DNA of 11,589 bases from an uncultured Terrimonas sp. (GTDB lineage: Bacteria > Bacteroidota > Bacteroidia > Chitinophagales > Chitinophagaceae): positions 1 to 11,589 of the forward strand of contig CAMPJQ010000037.1 in NCBI GenBank assembly GCA_946886925.1. Reading direction: 5' to 3'. Position 1 is the first letter of the stretch; every line of letters starts with the position of its first letter. Shown here piece after piece: positions 1 through 5,998 of this stretch. The position numbers and the translations under genes are program-made. A model generated the notes under the pieces. That model worked only from the letters and a program-made list of their open reading frames with translations. It did no database searches and had not been told where the DNA came from.

Positions 1-82
1 AAGTATATAAAAAACCCCTTCTGTATCTCAAATTTTTAAAGCTGATTATATGTTTTGGCATACCTGCAGCCCGCCCGAAAAC

Positions 83-119
83 TTTGGATGATTAAATCTT
101 CCTTCTCTCCGTATTTTTG
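83..119 (+). promoter_or_regulatory. Possible Bacteroidota-type promoter of proBA
   Basis: The 146 bases before proB hold no gene that I can support. A perfect match to the Bacteroidota -7 element TAnnTTTG (TATTTTTG) lies at 112-119, which would place the transcript start about 20 bases before the proB ATG. The best -33 candidate is TTTG at 83-86. The 25-base spacing is longer than the roughly 17-23 usually reported, so the pairing is doubtful. No Shine-Dalgarno sequence is visible before the ATG at 147, as is normal in this phylum. Confidence 0.27.
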
Positions 120-146
120 CAGCTATTCTAAAATGAAGCTTTATTC

Positions 147-1181
147 ATGGTTAAAAAGGTATTGGTTATTAAGTTGGGAACGGCTGTTATTACCGATGGG
201 GAAGGAAGGATTGATCAGGCTGTTGTAAAAAAAATTGCGGCGCAGATAGCCACACTTGGTAAGGAATACAATATAGTACTGGTGTCCAGCGGGGCAGTAG
301 GCAGCGGCAAATCCTTTTTTAAACGATACAAGGGCACCCTGACAGAAAGAAAAGCGGCCGCGGCAGTGGGCAATCCCATGCTCATTCAATTGTATCATCA
401 ATATTTTTCGGCACATGGTATAACGGTGGCGCAGGCCCTGTGCGAAAGGCATCATTTCTCCAACCGGAAACAATTTTTGCAACTGAAGGAAACCTTCGCC
501 GAATTCTGGCAAAACGATATTCTGCCGGTAGTAAATGAAAATGATTTGGTAAGCAATATCGAACTCAAATTTTCCGATAACGACGAACTGGCAACATTGA
601 TCGCCATCGGCTTCGATGCCGACAGCCTGATCCTTTGCACATCCGCCGGGGGCTTAATGGACCACGAAAAAAACATTATACCCAACGTGCAAAAAATTGA
701 TGCTACGGTACTGGGCTACGTATCCAAAACAAAATCGAGCCTCGGATTGGGAGGCATGCTTTCCAAACTTACCTCCACCCGTTTGGCCACTTCGCTGGGA
801 ATAAGCGTCATCATTTGCGGGTTAAGCGGAAAGGATACTTTAATTTCGGCCCTGCAGGGTAAAAACGGCACCACCTTTTTTGCACAGCCTTCCAACCTTA
901 AAGCCCGCCAGAAGTGGTTGGCCAGCGGGTCCATTACCATTGGAGGCGTATATATAGATAAGGGTGCATCAAAAGCCCTGCATGCCCGGAAGAGCCTGCT
1001 TACCGTGGGAATAAAAAAAGTAAAAGGAAATTTCGTTGCCGGTGAGGTAATACAATTGATTGATGAAGATGAAACCATTGTAGGCGTGGCCAAATCCAAA
1101 CTCAGCGGAACCGAGATCAGCAAACAAATTGCACACAAAAACATTGTTGCGGCACACGCCGATGACATTGTTATTTTTTAA
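147..1181 (+). CDS. proB: Glutamate 5-kinase (ProB), with PUA domain
   Basis: This cytoplasmic enzyme phosphorylates L-glutamate with ATP to give gamma-glutamyl phosphate, the first and normally proline-inhibited step of proline synthesis. The 344-residue protein has an N-terminal amino acid kinase domain (about 1-245) and a C-terminal PUA domain (about 257-344), as in full-length ProB of E. coli (367 residues). Visible motifs are KLGT (9-12), VSSGAVGSG (46-54), NENDLVS (130-136), DNDELA (144-149) and the GGM..K loop (202-207). The loop lacks the Thr common before GGM but keeps its Lys. The C-terminal HADDIV matches the end of other ProB proteins. The ATG at 147 begins directly before the first kinase strand. 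proA follows after 9 bases, which confirms the pathway. ProB is favoured over other amino acid kinases because of the PUA domain and this neighbour. Confidence 0.95.
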   Translation: MVKKVLVIKLGTAVITDGEGRIDQAVVKKIAAQIATLGKEYNIVLVSSGAVGSGKSFFKRYKGTLTERKAAAAVGNPMLIQLYHQYFSAHGITVAQALCERHHFSNRKQFLQLKETFAEFWQNDILPVVNENDLVSNIELKFSDNDELATLIAIGFDADSLILCTSAGGLMDHEKNIIPNVQKIDATVLGYVSKTKSSLGLGGMLSKLTSTRLATSLGISVIICGLSGKDTLISALQGKNGTTFFAQPSNLKARQKWLASGSITIGGVYIDKGASKALHARKSLLTVGIKKVKGNFVAGEVIQLIDEDETIVGVAKSKLSGTEISKQIAHKNIVAAHADDIVIF

Positions 1182-1190
1182 CCGACAGTA

Positions 1191-2432
1191 ATGAGTACTA
1201 CAATTGCACAGATAAAAAAAGCATACCAGGCAGCTCCGCAACTAAGGGCGATGGATGATAAACAGTTGAAGAAGATTTTACTAATGCTGGCGGATGAGAT
1301 CGAAAAACAACAGGCTTCCCTGCTAAAGGCAAATCAGGCCGACGTTGCAAAACAGGACCCCGCCAATCCGCGTACCGATCGTTTAAGACTGGATGAAAAA
1401 AGAATCAAAAATATCGCTCAGAGTATTCGTAAGGTGAGCCGGTTGCCCAATCCTGCAGGAAAGATCCTGGAGAAACGGAAATTAAAGAATGGCTTATTGC
1501 TTGAAAAAATAGCGGTTCCCCTGGGAGTGGTGGGCGCCATATACGAATCTCGGCCCAATGTTACTTTTGATATTGCCGCTTTATGCATTCGCAGTGCCAA
1601 TGCCTGTGTGCTCAAAGGCAGCAGTGAAGCGAAGCAATCTAATCTTGCAGCCGTTCGCATTATACAGCAGGTCTTGAAAAAGAACGGGCTTCCCGCGGCT
1701 GTGGTTACTTTGCTGCCTTCGGAAAGAGAAACAGTGCAGGAACTGTTTACTGCCACGCAGTATGTGGATGTGCTGATACCACGCGGATCGGATGGACTTA
1801 TCAGTTATGTACGCAAGAACAGTCTTGTGCCGGTTATTGAAACAGGGGCAGGTGTGTGCCATGTATATGTGGAAAAGAAAGCCGATATCTCTAAAGCGGT
1901 GAATATTACGGTGAATGCAAAAGTTTCCCGCCCCTCGGTATGCAATGCCATGGATGCGCTTCTGGTAGATCAATCCATTGCCAGCGAATTTTTGCAAAAG
2001 CTACAACCCGCGCTGGGACAGTACCATGTTGAGATCTTCGCCGATCCGGCAGCTTATAAAATATTAAAAGGTTATCCGCACCTGCGCAGGGCAACCCTGG
2101 CCGATTTTGGAAGAGAGTTTCTCGATTTGAAATGTGCTGTTAAAGTGGTGAAGGATTCTGCTGAAGCGATTGACCATATCCGTAAGTATTCAACCAAACA
2201 TTCGGAAGCGATCGTAACGGAAGATAAAAAACAGGCTGAATATTTTTTACATGAAGTAGATGCCGCTGCCGTTTACCACAATGCCTCTACACGGTTTACC
2301 GATGGTGAGGAGTTTGGTTTGGGCGCCGAAATTGGCATCTCCACTCAAAAGCTGCACGCCCGCGGACCTTTTGCACTGGAAAAACTGGTAACAGAAAAAT
2401 GGGTGGTGAGAGGGAATGGACAGGTGAGGTAA
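1191..2432 (+). CDS. proA: Gamma-glutamyl phosphate reductase (ProA)
   Basis: ProA reduces gamma-glutamyl phosphate with NADPH to glutamate-5-semialdehyde, which cyclises to pyrroline-5-carboxylate, the second step of proline synthesis. The 413-residue protein belongs to the aldehyde dehydrogenase superfamily and is close to the usual length (417 in E. coli). Visible motifs are YESRPNVTFD (119-128), KGSSEAKQSN (142-151) and PRGSDGLI (197-204). The catalytic cysteine is C251 in the conserved RPSVCNA segment, and the family signature GAEIGISTQKLHARGP lies near 378-393. It starts 9 bases after the proB stop, so the two are almost certainly cotranscribed and make the products that pass directly between the enzymes. 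No pyrroline-5-carboxylate reductase (proC) is in the window. No terminator with a T tract is visible downstream. Confidence 0.96.
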   Translation: MSTTIAQIKKAYQAAPQLRAMDDKQLKKILLMLADEIEKQQASLLKANQADVAKQDPANPRTDRLRLDEKRIKNIAQSIRKVSRLPNPAGKILEKRKLKNGLLLEKIAVPLGVVGAIYESRPNVTFDIAALCIRSANACVLKGSSEAKQSNLAAVRIIQQVLKKNGLPAAVVTLLPSERETVQELFTATQYVDVLIPRGSDGLISYVRKNSLVPVIETGAGVCHVYVEKKADISKAVNITVNAKVSRPSVCNAMDALLVDQSIASEFLQKLQPALGQYHVEIFADPAAYKILKGYPHLRRATLADFGREFLDLKCAVKVVKDSAEAIDHIRKYSTKHSEAIVTEDKKQAEYFLHEVDAAAVYHNASTRFTDGEEFGLGAEIGISTQKLHARGPFALEKLVTEKWVVRGNGQVR

Positions 2433-2437
2433 TTTTA

Positions 2438-2451
2438 GATTTAAGATTTAA
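2438..2451. repeat. Two tandem GATTTAA heptamers, left flank of the array
   Basis: Two perfect copies of GATTTAA stand head to tail, beginning six bases after the proA stop codon. A related pair lies on the far side of the ACCTGNA array, and all three elements share a 7-base period. I know of no function for it. Confidence 0.6.
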
Positions 2452-2524
2452 GGCAGTTGCAGTAAGCGTCAGACCGTGGGTGAAGAATTGGAAAATATGG
2501 AATTGTGAAGTCCCCTACCTTGGA

Positions 2525-2608
2525 ACCTGAAACCTGCAACTTGTAACCTGTACCCTGAAACCTGCAACTTGTAACCTATACCCTGCAACCTGTAACTTGC
2601 ACCCTGTT
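2525..2608. repeat. Tandem array of twelve 7-base units (ACCTGNA)
   Basis: Twelve contiguous units fit the consensus (A/C)C(C/T)TGNA without a gap or a change of register. There is also a 28-base higher-order period of four units, in which the third unit of each block is ACTTGTA or ACTTGCA. Blocks 2525-2552 and 2553-2580 agree at 26 of 28 positions. Block 2581-2608 is more diverged and ends in CCCTGTT. The array sits in the 220-base gap between proA and uxaB. The rest of that gap holds only the flanking GATTT heptamers and no gene or strong promoter that I can support. A CRISPR array is excluded because there are no spacers. The structure looks like a minisatellite that grew by slippage of 7-base units and then duplication of a 28-base block. 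Confidence 0.9.
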
Positions 2609-2618
2609 GTTCTTTTCG

Positions 2619-2632
2619 GATTTCAGATTTTT
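2619..2632. repeat. GATTTCA-GATTTTT heptamer pair, right flank of the array
   Basis: Two imperfect copies of a GATTTNN heptamer stand in tandem ten bases after the main array and 20 bases before the uxaB start. They resemble the GATTTAA pair on the left side, so the ACCTGNA array is bracketed by related heptamers in the same orientation. This could be an older, decayed part of the same repeat region. It could also be part of the uxaB leader. Confidence 0.45.
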
Positions 2633-2652
2633 AGTCTTCGAACTTTTTATAT

Positions 2653-4152
2653 ATGATACTCAACACAACCAATCTTTCAGTCATCAAAAGCAATGCAGTA
2701 CAAAAGCCGGAAGCCAAAGTGTTTGAATTGCCGGAAAAGGTATTGCAATTTGGCACCGGTGTATTGTTGCGCGGACTGCCCGATTATTTTATTGATAAAG
2801 CCAACCGGCAGGGCATATTTAACGGAAGGGTAGTAGTGGTAAAATCAACAGACGCCGGTGGAACCGATGCTTTTGAAGCGCAGGATGGTTTATACACTTT
2901 GTGCGTGCGTGGTATAGATAAAGGGGAAAAAGTAGAAGAAAACCTCATTTCTTCGGCAATAAGCCGGGTATTATCGGCAAAGCAGCAGTGGGATGAAATT
3001 TTAAAATGCGCATATAATCCCCAACTACAGATCATTGTTTCCAATACCACAGAGGTTGGAATAACACTGGTGGAAGAAGATATCCGGCAGAAGCCGCCTG
3101 CTTCATTTCCAGCAAAGCTTTTGGCATTTTTATACGAAAGATATAAGGCTTGCGATGGCGAGGCTGATGGCGGTATGGTTATAATTCCTACTGAATTAAT
3201 TGTTGGCAATGGCGACCGGCTTGCCGAAATTGTATTTACCCTGGCGCGGTACAACAAACTGGAAGACGGGTTTATTGAATGGCTGAAAACAAACAATACT
3301 TTCTGCAATTCCCTGGTAGACCGCATTGTACCGGGAAAGCCCGCTGCTGAGGCAAAGCAACAAATAGAAGATGATCTGGGCTACACCGATGAATTGCTGA
3401 TCATATGTGAAGTATACCGGTTATGGGCCATTGAAGGAGATGAAAAAGTGAAAAAGATATTGTCTTTTGCACCTGCCGATAGCGGGGTAATTATTGCGCC
3501 GGATATAGAAATGTACCGCGAGCTTAAACTGCGTTTACTAAACGGAACGCATACCCTGAGTTGCGGCTTCGCTTTTTTATCGGGGTTTAACACAGTAAAA
3601 GAAGCCATGGAAGATAAAGCATTCGGACAGTTCGTACATGATCTGATGCTCAGCGGGATCGCTCCCGCCATTCCCGCAAAAGTGGATGCGGCTGAAGCCG
3701 AACGTTTTGGTTTGCAGGTGTTAGACAGGTTTCGCAATCCCTATATCAATCACCAGTGGATCAGCATAACCATGCAGTATACCTCAAAAATGAAAATGCG
3801 GGTGGTGCCGGTGTTGCAAAAGTATTTTGCCGATCACAACAAGGTGCCCCAGCATATCGCTTTGGGCTTTGCCGCTTATTTGCTTTTTATGAAAGCGGTA
3901 AAAAAAGAGGGCGACAGGTACCAGGGTGAATGGAACGGGAAACCTTATCCGATCAATGATGACAAAGCAGTTTATTTTTTTGAGCAATGGAAAAAATATG
4001 AGGCCGATGAAATGGTGCAGCAGGTATTGAGCGATACCAGCTTATGGGGCGTGAACCTTTCCGCGCTGCCCGGGCTCGTACAGGCCGTGCAAAATAACCT
4101 TCAGCACTTAATGAAAGAAGCACCGGCAAATCTTCTTGCTGATGTGAAATAG
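2653..4152 (+). CDS. uxaB: Tagaturonate reductase (altronate oxidoreductase)
   Basis: The likely reaction is NADH-dependent reduction of D-tagaturonate to D-altronate in cytoplasmic galacturonate catabolism. The 499-residue protein (483 in E. coli UxaB) belongs to the long-chain mannitol dehydrogenase family. An N-terminal nucleotide-binding segment, QFGTGVLLRG, lies at 32-41. NTTEVGI (131-137) and PTELIVGNGD (179-188) follow. The C-terminal domain carries the catalytic pattern K292-x4-N297-x2-H300 in KLRLLNGTH. The segments VDRIVPGKP (222-230) and PYINHQWISI (363-372) are typical of the UxaB branch. Fructuronate reductase (UxuB) is the main alternative, and substrate specificity cannot be read directly. 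Neither altronate dehydratase (uxaA) nor uronate isomerase (uxaC) is in the window. The gene follows a 220-base repeat-rich gap, so it probably has its own promoter, but I cannot place one. A short-chain dehydrogenase follows after 66 bases. Confidence 0.88.
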   Translation: MILNTTNLSVIKSNAVQKPEAKVFELPEKVLQFGTGVLLRGLPDYFIDKANRQGIFNGRVVVVKSTDAGGTDAFEAQDGLYTLCVRGIDKGEKVEENLISSAISRVLSAKQQWDEILKCAYNPQLQIIVSNTTEVGITLVEEDIRQKPPASFPAKLLAFLYERYKACDGEADGGMVIIPTELIVGNGDRLAEIVFTLARYNKLEDGFIEWLKTNNTFCNSLVDRIVPGKPAAEAKQQIEDDLGYTDELLIICEVYRLWAIEGDEKVKKILSFAPADSGVIIAPDIEMYRELKLRLLNGTHTLSCGFAFLSGFNTVKEAMEDKAFGQFVHDLMLSGIAPAIPAKVDAAEAERFGLQVLDRFRNPYINHQWISITMQYTSKMKMRVVPVLQKYFADHNKVPQHIALGFAAYLLFMKAVKKEGDRYQGEWNGKPYPINDDKAVYFFEQWKKYEADEMVQQVLSDTSLWGVNLSALPGLVQAVQNNLQHLMKEAPANLLADVK

Positions 4153-4157
4153 CGGGC

Positions 4158-4198
4158 ATGCCATTGTATGGCGTAAGCTTGTACAGCGCTTATTTTTT
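4158..4198 (+). other. Weak hairpins and T tract between uxaB and the dehydrogenase
   Basis: A small stem of 7 pairs including one wobble (ATGCCAT with ATGGCGT, loop TGT, 4158-4174) is followed by AAGC/GCTT arms (4175-4178 and 4188-4191) and then a run of six T (4193-4198). Together this could be a weak terminator or a pause site. The stems are short and only 20 bases separate the T run from the next ATG, so readthrough into the dehydrogenase gene is as likely as termination. Confidence 0.2.
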
Positions 4199-4218
4199 AA
4201 TACAAAAGAAAATCCAGC

Positions 4219-5013
4219 ATGAACCTCCAGTTAAAAGATAAAACCGCTTTCATCAGCGGATCCACTGCTGGCATCGGTTTTGCCATTGCAAAAAAGCTCC
4301 TGGAAGAAGATGTCATTGTTGTTATAAACGGGCGGTCGCAGCAAGGTGTGGATCAGGCGGTACAGGAATTAAAAGCAATAACAGGCAAATCAAATGTTTC
4401 GGGTATAGCGGCCGACTTTTCAAAAGCGGAGGAGGTTAATCATATCATAGTTCAACTTCCTGAGGTTGATATTTTGGTTAACAATGCCGGCATATTTGAA
4501 CCAAAGCCTTTTGTTGAAATTCCGGATGAAGACTGGTTTCGTTTTTTTGAGATCAACGTTATGAGCGGTGTACGGTTATCCCGTCATTATTTCCCGGGAA
4601 TGCTAAAGCGGAACCAGGGTCGTATCATTTTTATTTCGAGCGAATCGGCTGTTCTTATTCCCGATGAAATGATTCACTATGGCGTTACCAAAACCGCCCA
4701 GGTTGCTGTAAGCAGGGGGCTGGCCGAATTAACCAAAGGAACCCATGTAACGGTTAACACGATCCTGCCCGGTCCCACGAGGTCGCGAGGAATTGGCGAC
4801 TTCATTAAGGATATGGCCAAATCGGATGGTATATCTGCTGCAGAGGTTGAAAAGAATTTCTTTGCGGATCTGAGGCCAACCTCCCTCATTCAGCGTTTTG
4901 CATCTATTGATGAGATCGCCAATCTTGTGGTATATATTTCAAGTCCGCTGGCCTCTGCCACCAACGGCGCGGCGCTGCGTGCAGACGGAGGACTGATCCG
5001 ATCCATTTTATAG
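4219..5013 (+). CDS. Short-chain dehydrogenase/reductase (SDR), substrate unknown
   Basis: This is a classical SDR, a cytoplasmic NAD(P)-dependent oxidoreductase with a single Rossmann domain and the usual length (264 residues). It has the cofactor motif SGSTAGIG (13-20), where Ser replaces the more common first Thr. NNAG lies at 88-91. The catalytic set is N113, S141, Y154 and K158 (Y-G-V-T-K). The C-terminal part ends in the family pattern TNGAALRADGG (248-258). The residue after the second strand is in NGRS (37-40), where an Arg may favour NADP(H), but this is inference. It lies 66 bases after uxaB in the same direction and could share its transcript. It might therefore act on a sugar acid, but general FabG-like reductases look the same, so I give no gene name. 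About 150 bases without a clear terminator follow. Confidence 0.9.
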   Translation: MNLQLKDKTAFISGSTAGIGFAIAKKLLEEDVIVVINGRSQQGVDQAVQELKAITGKSNVSGIAADFSKAEEVNHIIVQLPEVDILVNNAGIFEPKPFVEIPDEDWFRFFEINVMSGVRLSRHYFPGMLKRNQGRIIFISSESAVLIPDEMIHYGVTKTAQVAVSRGLAELTKGTHVTVNTILPGPTRSRGIGDFIKDMAKSDGISAAEVEKNFFADLRPTSLIQRFASIDEIANLVVYISSPLASATNGAALRADGGLIRSIL

Positions 5014-5103
5014 ATGGGTTAAAAATAGATATCCGTTTGTAAACTGCACACATATAAAAATTTTTACACCCCGCTATTGCCGGATCATACAGGGTTACAC
5101 ATA

Positions 5104-5148
5104 TTTTTTTTGATATGATTTTTTTTTAGCTAACTTGCTAACGGCTAA
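5104..5148 (+). promoter_or_regulatory. Candidate promoter/control region of the sigma factor gene
   Basis: Two T runs (T8 at 5104-5111, T9 at 5119-5127) stand 15 bases apart. TTTG at 5109-5112 is followed after 18 bases by TAACTTGC (5131-5138), an imperfect fit to the Bacteroidota -7 element TAnnTTTG. The same stretch has the direct repeat GCTAAC at 5129-5134 and 5137-5142, and a third partial copy, GGCTAA, at 5143-5148. The repeats could be an operator, or the recognition site of the sigma factor itself. Both are guesses. Confidence 0.3.
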
Positions 5149-5196
5149 AAATGTTTCGGAAAAGATTTGCCCAACCAACTCTACAATTGCCTGTTA

Positions 5197-5784
5197 ATGA
5201 TAGTGAGCCCCTCAGCCAGTGAATTGCAAATGCTTTATAGTTTGCATGGGAAGTATTTCGGACTTCTTATGAATATTGGCTTAAAATATGGCTGGACCAG
5301 GGAAGATATTAAAGATATTATCAACCAGATGTTTCTTGATTTTATTGATCAAAAAGTTCAGATAAATGCTATCATTAACCCCAAAGCCTATCTCACCGTT
5401 ACATTCCGGAGGAAGCTTGTAGATATCGCCCGCAAAAACAACAAAGCGAAACAACTGCATGATTTTCTGATCAGCGAAGAAGAATATGAAACGGGGATAG
5501 ATGAAATTATAGAGCAGGAACAATACCGGGCAGAAATGTCCAAAAAAATTAAGATAATTTTTGAGAAGCTTCCCCCGCGTTGTAAAAAAGTAATTTCCCT
5601 CAAGTTTTACGATGGGTTAACTACAGAACAGATTGCTGAAAAAACAGGGATATCGCGCAGGAGTGTGTACAATAATTTATTCGAAGGTTTGAAATTGCTC
5701 AAAGCGGCTCTGGCTGAAGGTAAGTTCGCCGGCGCTCCTTCTCTGTTTTCAATTTTTTTATTGCTGTCCTGGTTACTTAAATAA
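5197..5784 (+). CDS. ECF-type RNA polymerase sigma factor with hydrophobic C-terminal tail
   Basis: This is a sigma-70 family ECF factor that would direct RNA polymerase to the promoters of its own surface-signalling locus. I chose the ATG at 5197 (195 residues). The frame is also open from a TTG at 5167, but those ten extra residues add nothing recognisable. Region sigma-2 spans about 14-80, with an acidic core-binding helix around EDIKDIINQ and a basic stretch, FRRKLVDIARKN. Sigma-4 spans about 114-171, with LPPRCKKVISLKFYDG and the helix-turn-helix LTTEQIAEKTGISRRSVYNN. After sigma-4 comes a short linker and a strongly hydrophobic end (PSLFSIFLLLSWLLK, 181-195), which is unusual and might touch the membrane. 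The FecR-type gene downstream is the expected antagonist. No extracytoplasmic sensor is fused to it. Confidence 0.87.
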   Translation: MIVSPSASELQMLYSLHGKYFGLLMNIGLKYGWTREDIKDIINQMFLDFIDQKVQINAIINPKAYLTVTFRRKLVDIARKNNKAKQLHDFLISEEEYETGIDEIIEQEQYRAEMSKKIKIIFEKLPPRCKKVISLKFYDGLTTEQIAEKTGISRRSVYNNLFEGLKLLKAALAEGKFAGAPSLFSIFLLLSWLLK

Positions 5785-5998
5785 CTTCAGGTATCTGTTG
5801 AGTTGCAGGAGCTGTCTGTTACCATTCTGCAGGCAGAATTCCTGGTTTACGGATATATACTGTACAAAATCTTCATCCGCCCCGGCGTACAAACACAGGC
5901 AACTGCGAGGGAAGAAGAATAATTGTGAGAAAACACTTAAAATACCTGGTAAAATTGCTGATGTTTTCCGTCTCCACTATGAAAATTCTGATAAGTTT
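5785..5998. other. Gap between sigma and anti-sigma genes with nested inverted repeat
   Basis: No gene in these 214 bases can be supported. The inverted repeat is ATTCTGC (5824-5830), spacer AG, then GCAGAAT (5833-5839), with perfect 7-base arms. Outer arms CAGGA (5806-5810) and TCCTG (5840-5844) enclose it. The dyad could bind a dimeric regulator or fold in the transcript, and no T tract follows. Two frames are open here without start codons of good quality. One continues in frame after the sigma stop for 45 codons to a TAA at 5920-5922. The other is the upstream extension of the FecR frame from a TTG at 5798. I see no family similarity in either. Confidence 0.5.

Noticed and set aside
716..1168. 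Reverse-strand open frame of 150 codons inside proB
   Set aside because: It is antisense to conserved proB sequence and has no family features.
2525..2608. Possible CRISPR array
   Set aside because: Units are 7 bases and contiguous, with no unique spacers and no cas genes nearby.
2784..3326. Reverse-strand open frame of 180 codons inside uxaB
   Set aside because: It lies wholly antisense to a well-supported gene, shows no recognisable motif and is rich in Ser and Pro as expected of a shadow frame.
5014..5103. Terminator after the SDR gene
   Set aside because: Only an AAAAATTTTT palindrome and weak 4-base arms (ACCC/GGGT) are visible. No stable stem directly precedes the T8 run.
5167..5196. 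TTG start for the sigma factor
   Set aside because: An in-frame ATG lies ten codons downstream, and sigma-2 begins well after it, so nothing is lost with the ATG start.
5151..5222. Short ATG frame (23 codons) overlapping the sigma start
   Set aside because: It is a different frame that overlaps the sigma coding region, too short and without any ribosome site to support it. A leader peptide cannot be excluded.
5798..5998. 67-residue N-terminal extension of the FecR-type protein from a TTG codon
   Set aside because: The extension has no similarity to FecR N-termini, while the ATG at 5999 gives a typical start.
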